Below are positions 1 to 7,280 of a stretch of DNA of 18,014 nt, piece by piece. Location: the NCBI GenBank assembly GCA_964356745.1, contig CAYHIW010000019.1, positions 1 through 18,014 on the forward strand. Reading direction: 5' to 3'. A program made the position numbers and the translations under genes. Below the pieces are notes generated by a model. The model was not told where the DNA came from. It searched no databases and saw only the letters and a list, made by a program, of their open reading frames with translations. Positions within the stretch are counted from its first letter, which is position 1; each line of letters begins with the position of its first letter. This stretch comes from CAYHIW01 sp964356745. GTDB taxonomy: Bacteria; Patescibacteriota; Microgenomatia; UBA1406; GWC2-37-13.

Positions 1-1
1 T

Positions 2-100
2 TCATATCTTACTAGTGAAGCAAGCAAACTCAAAAAAAGAATATATATCGATAATATTAAGAACTTTCTAGCAGGAAAGCCTTCAAACAAGGTTAATTAG
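2..100 (+). CDS. D-isomer-specific 2-hydroxyacid dehydrogenase, C-terminal fragment (5' end outside window)
   Basis: An open frame enters from the left edge and ends at TAG (98-100). Its last 32 residues contain YLTSEASKLKKR followed by NIKNFLAGKPSNKVN. This matches the usual tail of NAD-dependent D-2-hydroxyacid dehydrogenases (lactate, phosphoglycerate or glyoxylate reductase type), where a helix with 'T.EA..R' leads into 'N...FL.GKP.N.V'. These enzymes interconvert 2-keto acids and D-2-hydroxy acids with NAD(P)H in the cytoplasm. The catalytic and Rossmann regions lie outside the window, so the substrate cannot be given. The gene converges on the LCP gene and the two ends overlap by 8 bp. 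The assignment rests on a short tail only. Confidence 0.62.
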   Translation, partial: SYLTSEASKLKKRIYIDNIKNFLAGKPSNKVN

Positions 101-1181
101 ATCTGATTTTTGTTGGGGTGGGGGAGATTCGCTTGATTGTTTTGGCAATCCAGGTGTGGACTTGTGACCATTTATTAAGTCCAGCTTTGGGAAGTAAAAT
201 CGACTGGCCATCTTCTGATCTTCCAAAATCAATATATTCATTATCCGAGAGAACAAGATTTTTAACTTCATATTTCTCAGCCTTTTGCGCTTCGCTCAGA
301 TATTTCTTTAGTTCAGTAGGCGAAATATCGGTCTTCATATGATTGGCAAATTCGTCCATGATGGTGGGTATTTTGGGTAGAAATCCAACTGACAAGATTT
401 TTTCTTTAATTGCATCGATAAATAGTTGTTGACGAGCTGCACGATTAAAGTCGCCACCATCTTGGTCGCTGTGACGAGATCTTACAAACTTAAGTGCTCG
501 ATCAGCATCCATGTGTTGCACTCCTATACTAAAGTCAAGTTTTTCATACCGACAGGGGAACGCAAGTTCCGGCGACTCAGTTGCAATCTTCTCAAGTTCG
601 GGTAAATCTTTTTCTTCTTTACCGCAAAGATCTTTTTGTTTCCCATCGAGCGGATATTCATCGTCTGTGAAGGCTCTCACAACATTTATATCTACACCGC
701 CAAGAATATTAATAGCCTGTCTAAAAGCGCTAAAGTCAATTGCAATATAGTTATCCATCTCAAGACCTGTTACTTGTTTTAAGATGCTTTTTGTGAGCTC
801 ATTTTTTGTATCAACATCAGGAAACGTTTCTGGAAAAAGTTCTGTTTGATAGACCGTGTTGATCTTAGCTCCAAACGGTGTGCCTGATTTGGTTGGAAGT
901 TTGACCCAGATATCTCGAGGGATTGAGATGAGCGTTGCTTTATGAGTTTTAATATCAAGATGTAGAACCATCATAGTGTCTGTTAAGTATGCGCCGTCGT
1001 GCCCAGGACCTCCATATCCAAGCAACAGAATGTTGTAATCAGTTTTCAGCTTATCAGTTGTTTTACTAAAGATAATTTTCTTGGGAGTGTAGACTTTTTG
1101 GTAAAAAATAAGCGATTTGACGATAAAAAAAAGCCCCGTTGCAAGGAGCAATCCAGAACATATAATGATGATTTTACGCAT
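93..1181 (-). CDS. LCP (LytR-CpsA-Psr) family envelope protein
   Basis: This 362-residue protein has one N-terminal membrane anchor (about residues 3-26) and an extracytoplasmic LCP domain. Family landmarks are visible: NILLLGYGG (50-58), LTDTMM with D68, SIPRD (R89, D90), GGVDINV (161-167), KFVRSRH (R234, R236), and FNRAARQQ (R247, Q251). In characterised members the arginines and aspartates bind a polyprenyl-pyrophosphate substrate, and the enzyme transfers a glycopolymer to the cell wall. A loop of about 40 residues (roughly 172-212, with Cys186 and Cys210) sits before the RSR motif and may carry a disulfide. The ATG at 1181 is favoured because a perfect TATAAT lies 11 nt upstream. The gene is divergent from the hydrolase-like gene at 1245. 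The polymer transferred in this organism is unknown. Confidence 0.9.
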   Translation of the reverse strand: MRKIIIICSGLLLATGLFFIVKSLIFYQKVYTPKKIIFSKTTDKLKTDYNILLLGYGGPGHDGAYLTDTMMVLHLDIKTHKATLISIPRDIWVKLPTKSGTPFGAKINTVYQTELFPETFPDVDTKNELTKSILKQVTGLEMDNYIAIDFSAFRQAINILGGVDINVVRAFTDDEYPLDGKQKDLCGKEEKDLPELEKIATESPELAFPCRYEKLDFSIGVQHMDADRALKFVRSRHSDQDGGDFNRAARQQLFIDAIKEKILSVGFLPKIPTIMDEFANHMKTDISPTELKKYLSEAQKAEKYEVKNLVLSDNEYIDFGRSEDGQSILLPKAGLNKWSQVHTWIAKTIKRISPTPTKIRSN

Positions 1182-1192
1182 ACAAAAGTTTA

Positions 1193-1198
1193 ATTATA
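1193..1198 (-). promoter_or_regulatory. -10 element of the LCP gene
   Basis: A perfect TATAAT on the minus strand lies 11 nt before the LCP ATG, which predicts a leader of about 5 nt. No good -35 is seen at 16-18 bp. It shares the 63-bp divergent gap with the promoter of the gene at 1245. Confidence 0.6.
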
Positions 1199-1208
1199 CA
1201 AATAAAAC

Positions 1209-1237
1209 TTGACAATAATGTAATTGAAGACTACAAC
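1209..1237 (+). promoter_or_regulatory. Promoter of the alpha/beta-hydrolase-like gene
   Basis: A consensus TTGACA (1209-1214), a 17-bp spacer and TACAAC (1232-1237, 4/6) are followed by only 7 nt before the ATG at 1245. Transcription would start at or next to the start codon, giving a leaderless message. Confidence 0.62.
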
Positions 1238-1244
1238 TTGAGAT

Positions 1245-2384
1245 ATGGCGATAGTCGAAGCGCCGATACGGCGCTCCGTTGATCAGCAAACAACCAGCGA
1301 TATATCTCTCATCTGGATGGCAGGGTTTGGTATGGGACATCCCATGGATCACAAACTTGTTGCGGCCCTTTCTACTGACGATCTTTTTGGCGAAGGAAAT
1401 GTCACGTTTGAATCTTCGATTGGTTCATGGGAAAAGCCCGAAGGCGACAAACATGAGCGAATCGCCACACAAATAGGAGATCTGCTGATGCAGGGTAAAC
1501 GAGTCGTGTTTGTCATGCATTCTTTTGGAGGAGTTGAGGGAAGTCGCGTGGTACATCATATGTTGAAAATGTATCCAGATTTGATGGAAAGTGATCGACT
1601 TAAACAATTTCACCCTGTCTTTATAAGCACGGTAGGCACCCATGAAGGAGTAGGCACGCGAGAAAAAGCAAGGAGAGTAAAGCGATTAACAGAACCATTC
1701 AGACCTTCTGTTAGGAGCGGTCTTGATTCTATTGCGGTAGGATCACATACATTATTTGGAGATGGAGAATTTGCTCCAATGTTGCGAGGGGTATTTGATC
1801 ACCGACTTACCGGGCATGATCATGAAGCGGTTACTGTTTCGTTAGAGCATCCTGCCAGTGAGGTAGATTTTACGGAAAAAGACCGTCGTCGATTAATTCA
1901 TATTGACGGTAACATGGCTCAGGCCTTACAAAAAGGGGATGCTCGAGGGGTAATAGTCAATCTTTTTAAGAGAAGTCAGGTAGGAAGATCGGCAATTCTT
2001 GCAGAATATTATGGTCCTGATAATATGGAGCTTCATGCTAAGTATATGGATGCGTTACACAGAGTGCCAGGGCTTATGAGAGCATATGCGATAAGTGGGC
2101 TTGGAATTTTATCACTGGTAGGTGATATGCATAGAGAGAGTGCTCTTCGCACATTTGAAAATTTGGCACCTCATTGTGGGAAGGCCTTTGTGATCGGGCT
2201 TGAGTACGACGTCATTAAAAAGAAAGAAGATAATCGTAATCTTGCACGAAAAACAGATGCGATTATTATAAATAATCCTTTGGATAATCATCAGTCAATG
2301 ATTGCGCGACCTCACAGAATTGCAGCTGCTTTTGGAATTATCAGACAAACCATTGACGATCTCGCAAGTTTAGAGAGTATTTAA
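1245..2384 (+). CDS. Alpha/beta-hydrolase-like protein
   Basis: This is a 379-residue, probably cytoplasmic protein with no signal peptide. After a short N-terminal extension it has an opening strand SLIWMAGFGMG (21-31) and a nucleophile elbow VVFVMHSFGG with Ser93 (residues 87-96). This resembles the HSFGG elbow of thioesterase/lipase-type hydrolases, although the glycine at -2 of the usual GxSxG is replaced by Met91. A possible late acid (D322 in IGLEYD) and histidine (H349 or H357 in the DNHQ...RPHR segment) would complete a catalytic triad. About 200 residues between the elbow and the acid are not recognised and may be a large lid. The substrate is unknown. The start is supported by the promoter 7 nt upstream. 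The stop overlaps the convergent metalloprotein gene by 4 bp. The fold call is inferred from motifs. Confidence 0.6.
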   Translation: MAIVEAPIRRSVDQQTTSDISLIWMAGFGMGHPMDHKLVAALSTDDLFGEGNVTFESSIGSWEKPEGDKHERIATQIGDLLMQGKRVVFVMHSFGGVEGSRVVHHMLKMYPDLMESDRLKQFHPVFISTVGTHEGVGTREKARRVKRLTEPFRPSVRSGLDSIAVGSHTLFGDGEFAPMLRGVFDHRLTGHDHEAVTVSLEHPASEVDFTEKDRRRLIHIDGNMAQALQKGDARGVIVNLFKRSQVGRSAILAEYYGPDNMELHAKYMDALHRVPGLMRAYAISGLGILSLVGDMHRESALRTFENLAPHCGKAFVIGLEYDVIKKKEDNRNLARKTDAIIINNPLDNHQSMIARPHRIAAAFGIIRQTIDDLASLESI

Positions 2385-2752
2385 ATGTTGGCTTTTTTGA
2401 GGATTTTCTCGACTTCACGGTCATTAATTCGATGATGACGTCCTCGATGAGAGAGGAGGGCGCCTGAAAACGTTTTGGGAATATGCATGAGTTCGTGAAC
2501 AAGTGTCATCGTTTGCCTCTCATACGGAAGTTTGTCAAAATACTTTGCATTAACCTCAATAATATAGTTAGGTTCAATTCCAGCCACTTCTTTAAAGAGT
2601 TTTGACATACCCCAGATACGTGCGTACATTCGTGAGGTTGAGTCAAAACTTCGTATACAGTGAACTTTCGAGGACTTAATGTGTTTGAATTCGAGGACTT
2701 TAATGAGTTGACCAATCCTTTTTTTAACGTCCGGAGCTTTATTATATTTCAT
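2381..2752 (-). CDS. Small putative zinc metallopeptidase (HELMH)
   Basis: This 123-residue protein carries TLVHELMHIP, a classic HExxH zinc site (His86, Glu87, His90), near its C-terminus. The site is followed by SGALLSHRGRHHRINDREVE, where a third ligand (H102, H106, H107 or E113) is expected. Short proteins of this layout are known in archaea and phages as 'putative (phage) metallopeptidase', and no substrate has been established to my knowledge. No signal peptide or membrane segment is visible, so it is likely cytoplasmic. Its ATG overlaps the TGA of the upstream phosphoribosyltransferase (ATGA, 2749-2752), so translation is probably coupled. No Shine-Dalgarno sequence precedes it. Peptidase activity is inferred from the zinc motif alone. 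Confidence 0.7.
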   Translation of the reverse strand: MKYNKAPDVKKRIGQLIKVLEFKHIKSSKVHCIRSFDSTSRMYARIWGMSKLFKEVAGIEPNYIIEVNAKYFDKLPYERQTMTLVHELMHIPKTFSGALLSHRGRHHRINDREVEKILKKANI

Positions 2753-3303
2753 GAGTTAAATACTTCGTCAAGTTCCCATTGAGCAAATCCCATCTTTTGC
2801 ATTTTTTCTCGTGCCTTTTCTTTTGTTTGAAACATGTCGGCAAAGATATCGGCTGTTTCTCGAATGTCATAGGGAAATAAAATCCACGCATTAATATTTT
2901 CTACCCAGAAGTCTGGCGTGAATTTCGTATGGGGTTTAATATAGGGAGAGGCTGTGAGCACGTTTTTAACCGGAACACTTTTGAAATGTTCGATCGCACG
3001 TTCAAACGTCTTTCCTGTATCCGATACCTCGTCGACGATGAGAATGGATTTTCCCTCAAAACTCGTATTGGGTAGCTCGGTAATTTCGGGGACTTTAATC
3101 TGTTTTGCATTTTGATACGAGCTAATCGTCATGTGAGATATGGGAATCTTTAGGATGTCGGACATGATTCGAGAGACAATAAGCCCGCCTCTTGAGATAG
3201 CGAGAAGACGATCAACCTTAAGTTTTTTACACTTTTGCGCAAGAGATACACAGTCTTTGGCAAAGGTATCCCACGAAACTTTATGGAAGGTCAAGTCAGA
3301 CAT
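2749..3303 (-). CDS. Purine-type phosphoribosyltransferase (xanthine/hypoxanthine-guanine like)
   Basis: The protein is 184 residues from the ATG at 3303 (MSDLTFHK). A longer frame to 3330 exists but would overlap the divergent gene's start and begin upstream of the predicted promoter. It has the type I phosphoribosyltransferase fold: LLAISRGGLIVSRIM (33-47), a PRPP-binding loop LIVDEVSDTGKT (88-99), and WILFPYDIRET (140-150), which resembles the base-binding end of xanthine/guanine enzymes. Such enzymes join a purine base to PRPP in salvage, which fits an organism with limited nucleotide synthesis. The exact base specificity is not resolved by sequence. It forms a two-gene unit with the downstream HELMH protein, linked by an ATGA overlap. 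The promoter is an extended -10 in the 25-bp divergent gap. Confidence 0.82.
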   Translation of the reverse strand: MSDLTFHKVSWDTFAKDCVSLAQKCKKLKVDRLLAISRGGLIVSRIMSDILKIPISHMTISSYQNAKQIKVPEITELPNTSFEGKSILIVDEVSDTGKTFERAIEHFKSVPVKNVLTASPYIKPHTKFTPDFWVENINAWILFPYDIRETADIFADMFQTKEKAREKMQKMGFAQWELDEVFNS

Positions 3304-3309
3304 AAAATA

Positions 3310-3318
3310 TGATATTAT
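3310..3318 (+). promoter_or_regulatory. Extended -10 of the DUF2207 gene
   Basis: TGATATTAT (hexamer 3313-3318) lies 10 nt before the ATG at 3329, giving a predicted leader of about 4 nt. The core TGATATTATCA (3310-3320) is nearly its own reverse complement, so it reads as an extended -10 on both strands. Confidence 0.55.
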
Positions 3319-3320
3319 CA
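3312..3320 (-). promoter_or_regulatory. Extended -10 of the phosphoribosyltransferase unit
   Basis: TGATAATAT on the minus strand has its hexamer at 3312-3317, only 8 nt before the ATG at 3303. It uses the same base pairs as the plus-strand -10 of the divergent gene. Confidence 0.55.
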
Positions 3321-3328
3321 TTTTTAAC

Positions 3329-4294
3329 ATGAAAAAGGTTCTCGGAATTTTTATTTTTATACTCTTTATACTTTCGCATCCTGTTTCTGCAGAACAAATT
3401 AAAGACTTTCAGTCAAACATTCTTATAAATAGGGATGGAAGCATTATTGTCGAGGAGCGAATCGTTTACGATTTTGAAAATGTCTTTCGTCATGGGATTT
3501 TTCGAAATATTCCAACTATCAAGACAAATAAAGAAGGGAAGAAGTTTGTCATGGATCTGAAAGTTCTCAAAGTTCTTGATCAGACCAATAGTGCGTATCA
3601 ATTCACCACGAGCAAAAAAAACAACACGGTTTCGATACGAGTTGGCGACCCAAACATAACGATAACGGGTTTTCGTACCTACAAGATTTACTATCAAGTT
3701 GAAGGAGCGCTTACGTATTTCTCAGATCACGACGAACTGTATTGGAATGTGACCGGTAACGAGTGGGGAGTGTCGATTGCAAGCTCGTCTGCCGTCGTTG
3801 TTCTTCCTCAAGAAGTACCTGGCCCTCAACTTAAAGTAGCTTGCTTCACTGGTCGAGCGGGGAGCACAGTTCGGAACTGTGATGTGTATACTGACGGAGA
3901 AAAACTTATTTACGAAACAACAGGTCCGACGCTTGAATCGGGAGAGGGATTTACCATAGTTGCAGGATTCCCTAAAGGGATGGTTGCGGTGCTTGAACCC
4001 AAGCCAGTTTTTGAGGATACACTTTTGGGCAAACTCCTCACCGGCTTATTAGTAATTGTTCTATTGATAATTGGACTGTTTTGGTATGTGTTCTACCCGA
4101 TTCGAATTATTTACAAGTGGTATAAGTATGGACGCGACCCCCACATTCTAACCGGGGCGGTTAGAAGTTGGTTTGATGCTCCTAAAACCAAAGCAGGAAG
4201 ACCCTTTACGCCTGCTGAGTGTGGAGCGCTTTTGGACGAGGTTGTTGACGAACGTGATATTTCGGCGACACTTATCGATCTTGCAGTTCGCTGA
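3329..4294 (+). CDS. DUF2207 membrane protein, N-terminal part (ends at in-frame TGA)
   Basis: The frame is open back to 3140, but the start chosen is the ATG at 3329. It begins a signal peptide (MKKVLGIFIF..., likely cleaved after VSA at residue 21) and is preceded by a promoter. The 321 residues hold the extracytoplasmic DUF2207 domain: NILINRDGSIIVEERIVYDF (30-49), HGIFRNIP, and a DELYWNVTGNEW segment. A membrane helix follows at about 232-257, then the cytoplasmic start FTPAECGALLD..DERDISATLIDLAVR. In the family this last stretch normally continues as 'RGYLKIEE'. Here a TGA (4292-4294) replaces the glycine codon, and the next frame-matched residues are FVKIEE. DUF2207 proteins are membrane proteins of unknown function. 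The gene may be a pseudogene, a readthrough gene, a two-piece gene or a sequencing error. Confidence 0.75.
   Translation: MKKVLGIFIFILFILSHPVSAEQIKDFQSNILINRDGSIIVEERIVYDFENVFRHGIFRNIPTIKTNKEGKKFVMDLKVLKVLDQTNSAYQFTTSKKNNTVSIRVGDPNITITGFRTYKIYYQVEGALTYFSDHDELYWNVTGNEWGVSIASSSAVVVLPQEVPGPQLKVACFTGRAGSTVRNCDVYTDGEKLIYETTGPTLESGEGFTIVAGFPKGMVAVLEPKPVFEDTLLGKLLTGLLVIVLLIIGLFWYVFYPIRIIYKWYKYGRDPHILTGAVRSWFDAPKTKAGRPFTPAECGALLDEVVDERDISATLIDLAVR
3866..3880. repeat. Third copy of the 15-bp palindrome, inside the DUF2207 gene
   Basis: ACAGTTCGGAACTGT is identical to the copy at 13557-13571. The palindrome extends one base each side (3865-3881). It lies in frame within coding sequence (STVRNC). Confidence 0.9.
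4292..4294 (+). other. In-frame TGA at a conserved glycine position of DUF2207
   Basis: The reading frame is otherwise continuous from 3329 to 5002 (557 residues, the usual size of the family). TGA is codon 322, one base change (G to T) from GGA. It falls between LAVR and FVKIEE, where family members have glycine. Confidence 0.75.
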
Positions 4295-4297
4295 TTT

Positions 4298-5002
4298 GTG
4301 AAAATTGAGGAGCGAAAGAAAAAGGATTTTTACATTGTTAAAAAGAAAGATTTCGCAAAAAATAATCTTGAAGAACACGAAAGCTCACTTCTCACGGCAC
4401 TATTTTCAAAAGGAGATGAAATTCGTATTAAAGATGCCAAATTGTACGATGAGATCGCAAAAATAAAGGATGTATTGTACGAACGCATGGTTACTAACGG
4501 ACTGTTTCCCAAAAATCCCAACAAGATAAGGATATTTTATATCGTAATAGGAATGCTTGCTCTTATGTCGGCGAACCTCTTTTTATTTGTGATTTCTCTG
4601 ATTTTTGGTCGCAATATGCCTCGTAAAACTCAAGCAGGGGCAGAAGCAGCGCAAGTAATAAAAGGAGTGAAGAATTTCCTCACAACGCAAGAGCGACAGT
4701 TACAATTCCAAGCCAAAGAAAAGATGATGTTCGAAAAATTATTACCCTTTGCTATTGCGTTTGGTGTTGAAAAGATCTGGGCTGAACGATTTAAGGATAT
4801 TGATTTAAAATCTCCAACGTGGTATTCAAGTTACGAGTCGACACGATTCAACAGCGTTTTATTTACCAGGAGTCTCCAGTCGTCCATGTCGAGTTTCAGC
4901 AGGGCAGTGACACCGACGAGTAGTTCAACCGGTCACTCATCCGGCTTCTCAGGGGGATCATCTGGTGGAGGTGGAGGTGGAGGTGGGGGTGGCAGCTGGT
5001 AA
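4298..5002 (+). CDS. DUF2207 membrane protein, C-terminal part
   Basis: These 234 residues are in the same frame as the upstream piece, 3 nt after its TGA. A GTG at 4298 could serve for reinitiation, but no ribosome-binding site is visible. The segment contains a lysine-rich cytoplasmic part, a hydrophobic hairpin (about residues 77-103, IFYIVIGMLALMS...), and the DUF2207 C-terminal stretch ending in FAIAFGVEKIWAERF. The tail is rich in Ser and Gly and finishes in a run of about ten glycines plus SW, a typical DUF2207 ending encoded here by repeated GGTGGA. Preservation of frame, hydrophobic pattern and tail suggests the protein is, or was until recently, under selection as one polypeptide with the N-terminal part. 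The function is unknown. Confidence 0.7.
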   Translation: MKIEERKKKDFYIVKKKDFAKNNLEEHESSLLTALFSKGDEIRIKDAKLYDEIAKIKDVLYERMVTNGLFPKNPNKIRIFYIVIGMLALMSANLFLFVISLIFGRNMPRKTQAGAEAAQVIKGVKNFLTTQERQLQFQAKEKMMFEKLLPFAIAFGVEKIWAERFKDIDLKSPTWYSSYESTRFNSVLFTRSLQSSMSSFSRAVTPTSSSTGHSSGFSGGSSGGGGGGGGGGSW

Positions 5003-5022
5003 TTGTATTTTCAGCTTCAATA

Positions 5023-5031
5023 TGATATACT
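5023..5031 (+). promoter_or_regulatory. Extended -10 promoter of the winged-helix/sigma gene
   Basis: TGATATACT (hexamer 5026-5031) lies 12 nt before the ATG at 5044, inside the 41-bp gap after DUF2207. A weak -35 (TTGTAT, 5003-5008) sits 17 bp upstream of the hexamer and begins within the DUF2207 stop codon. Confidence 0.55.
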
Positions 5032-5043
5032 ACAGGCTTCTTT

Positions 5044-7278
5044 ATGACCATAGAAATCCCAGTTTTTCATCCAAGAGAAGCGAGTGTAGTTAAAGACAGG
5101 GAACCATACGGCGTTAGCTTCTACGACTATCTTGATCAGCCACACGACGCAATTGTCGAGCCAATACAACGGGCAATTTACTTCGATCAAAATCCCGACA
5201 AAGCAGCCTTATTCGACGATGCCATTTTTCCGCTTGTTGAAAGACTTCTAAACCAACCTGGTTTTCATAATTCAAAGGACTTAATGCCAGAGATACCAAA
5301 AAAAATGGGTTGGGCAGGATTTCTGGCTGAAGTGGAATTAAAGTTGGGAGAGTTTGTTGGTGTTAAGAAGGATAATGGACATTCGCGATTGATTCGGATA
5401 AGACAAGAACCTTCTGTAAGTCAAACATATTCTACTTATGATACTTTGGGAAAAGAATTGAGCGAAGCCACTATATTGCCTGAAGAGCAAGCGGTGATAG
5501 TAGATGGTGCTAGGTTTTTGTTTTCTCCAGTTGGTTTTGAAGTTGTCAGTTATATGTTTAACAATGCAAAAGTGAGCAGAGATCAACTACGTCACGAACT
5601 TCCCCATCTTACAGACAGACAGATTCAACAAGTCTTAAGAGAGGTCAAGAAAAATTTAAAAACAATAGTACAAATTGGTGGAGTGCCAGGTAGTAAAGGT
5701 ACTAATTACCATATTATTACTGGCTCGGAAGAAGTTCTTGCGGAAAGAATTGTTATAGAAGCAATAACTGAAAATGGAATAAACGCTTCGATTAAACTCG
5801 ACTTATATAAGAGAGCTCTACAAGTAGTGAGCGATGGAATTGTTCAACAATTCTACTTATCCGATCAAGAAACGATACTTATGGAGTTTTTCTTAACTCA
5901 TTCTGGCCCACACCAAACAAAAGAAATAGAAAAGGCCATAGAGGGTTTAGTAGATGCGAAAATAATCAGCAATCATCTAGCTAGAATCAAAGCCAAGTTA
6001 GGTAATTTTGGAGGTCTTATCGAACAAATTGGAGTAGGAAGAGGGATGGAGTTTCGTTTTAGGTCCGACAAGACCCTTCTAGAAGACATTGTTATTACAG
6101 GGGATATTTATCAGAATGGAGAAGGCACGCCACTTCGTATTCAACTTACGTCTTCAGATAGAGTGCTTCAAATTGTCAATCTGGAAACAGGGCAAAATTC
6201 TAAACATCAATTATCAAGGCGAGAATACGACATGGTTCGATTGCTCGTAGATCACGATTCAAAAGACAAACTACTTAAAAGTGAAATAGCAACACATTTT
6301 GCCGATCTTGACGAGAGTGACGTTAATAACATGTTGAGAATTTTAAGAACAAAAGGAGTAGACATATTTGATTCCATTACAGATAGTTACTACAATCGAT
6401 ATTCGATTGACGCTCGCAACATACAAGTTTATAAGCCTTATGAAGAGCGAAAAATAGTTAAAGGATTAAGAAATAAATTTAGAATAAATATAGAGTCTAA
6501 AGGAAGCATTCCTCTTGCGAAAGAAGCTGAATTTGAACTAGGACATCATGTCCAAAATGGATTTATCGCAAAAAAAGCTTTAGAAGAAGATGAAGATCGT
6601 TTTGGTTCTTTTGATCTAGTACTTTTTAATGGTGAATCTATTGTTAATGTCAAAAAATCAGATCTTGAGTTTCTTGTTGAATTAGGGAGTACTGCTCAGG
6701 AAATATTCGTAATGTCAAACAGGTCTCTTGCTTATCATATTATGATGAGATATTATCCAAATGCCATTAAAGATTTGGGCGACGAAGCCGGTCAAGCTGG
6801 ATTAATGGCTCTTCATAGAGCTGCTAGAAAATTTGATCCAAGAAGAGGGATAAAGTTCTCAACTTATGCTACAAATTGGATACGAAATTTTATTCAACGA
6901 GAGTATGAGAGGTACGATAAGAGAGAGCATTATGAAAGAGCCACTCTTGATGCGCCCATTACCAATGATTCAACTACATCACGTCATGAATTTGTTCCAG
7001 ACGAAAGCGCAGATTATGCCTTTGAGAATAAAATTACTCAAATTGCAAGCGAACAGAGAATGGAAAAACTTCACCGCATGTTTAATGAGGTGGAATTAAC
7101 CGATGAAGAAACAAGCTGTCTTATTCAACGAGGAATACAGGAGAAGGACTTTTATGAAATAGGAGCAGATCACGGATTCAGCAGAGGAACCGCTGAGAAC
7201 AGGTTTTATAGCGCCATTACTAAGTTTACGCAAAGATTTAGTAGGCAAGAAGTGCTGGAAGTATTAGAGATGATGTGA
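5044..7278 (+). CDS. Multi-winged-helix protein fused to a sigma-70 module
   Basis: This is a 744-residue soluble protein. The C-terminal part (about 488-744) is a sigma-70 module. Residues 490-513 resemble region 1.2. Region 2 is clear: SNRSLAYHIMMRYYP (558-572), GDEAGQAGLMALHRAARKFDP (579-599), RGIKFSTYATNWIRNFIQRE (601-620). TLDAPI (634-639) resembles region 3.2, and LTDEETSCLIQRG...IGADHGFSRGTAENRF (685-721) resembles the region 4 helix-turn-helix. The aromatic pair expected in YATWWIR is NW here. The N-terminal 460 residues contain three units of OmpR-type winged-helix appearance (about 145-226, 247-340, 365-455), each a strand block, 'LS..E...L' helix, helix pair, 'LR.KL'-like recognition helix and GxGxxxRF-type wing. 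A possible fourth unit lies at 58-120. It probably directs RNA polymerase to a special promoter set. The combined architecture is not one I know. Confidence 0.8.
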   Translation: MTIEIPVFHPREASVVKDREPYGVSFYDYLDQPHDAIVEPIQRAIYFDQNPDKAALFDDAIFPLVERLLNQPGFHNSKDLMPEIPKKMGWAGFLAEVELKLGEFVGVKKDNGHSRLIRIRQEPSVSQTYSTYDTLGKELSEATILPEEQAVIVDGARFLFSPVGFEVVSYMFNNAKVSRDQLRHELPHLTDRQIQQVLREVKKNLKTIVQIGGVPGSKGTNYHIITGSEEVLAERIVIEAITENGINASIKLDLYKRALQVVSDGIVQQFYLSDQETILMEFFLTHSGPHQTKEIEKAIEGLVDAKIISNHLARIKAKLGNFGGLIEQIGVGRGMEFRFRSDKTLLEDIVITGDIYQNGEGTPLRIQLTSSDRVLQIVNLETGQNSKHQLSRREYDMVRLLVDHDSKDKLLKSEIATHFADLDESDVNNMLRILRTKGVDIFDSITDSYYNRYSIDARNIQVYKPYEERKIVKGLRNKFRINIESKGSIPLAKEAEFELGHHVQNGFIAKKALEEDEDRFGSFDLVLFNGESIVNVKKSDLEFLVELGSTAQEIFVMSNRSLAYHIMMRYYPNAIKDLGDEAGQAGLMALHRAARKFDPRRGIKFSTYATNWIRNFIQREYERYDKREHYERATLDAPITNDSTTSRHEFVPDESADYAFENKITQIASEQRMEKLHRMFNEVELTDEETSCLIQRGIQEKDFYEIGADHGFSRGTAENRFYSAITKFTQRFSRQEVLEVLEMM

Positions 7279-7280
7279 TC

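Noticed and set aside
557..570. GGAAC...GTTCC inverted repeat in the LCP gene
   Set aside because: The arms are only 5 bp and unrelated in layout to the 15-bp palindrome.
3140..3328. N-terminal extension of the DUF2207 frame to 3140
   Set aside because: It runs antisense through the phosphoribosyltransferase gene and lies upstream of a clear signal peptide and promoter at 3310-3329.
4965..4995. GGTGGA tandem repeat as a regulatory or mobile repeat
   Set aside because: It encodes the glycine tail typical of DUF2207 proteins.
3329..5002. Genome-wide TGA-to-glycine recoding
   Set aside because: Only one internal TGA is seen among about twenty genes, and TGA ends other genes in natural positions (ATGA overlap at 2749-2752; 7276-7278). 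A recoded genome would show many internal TGAs.
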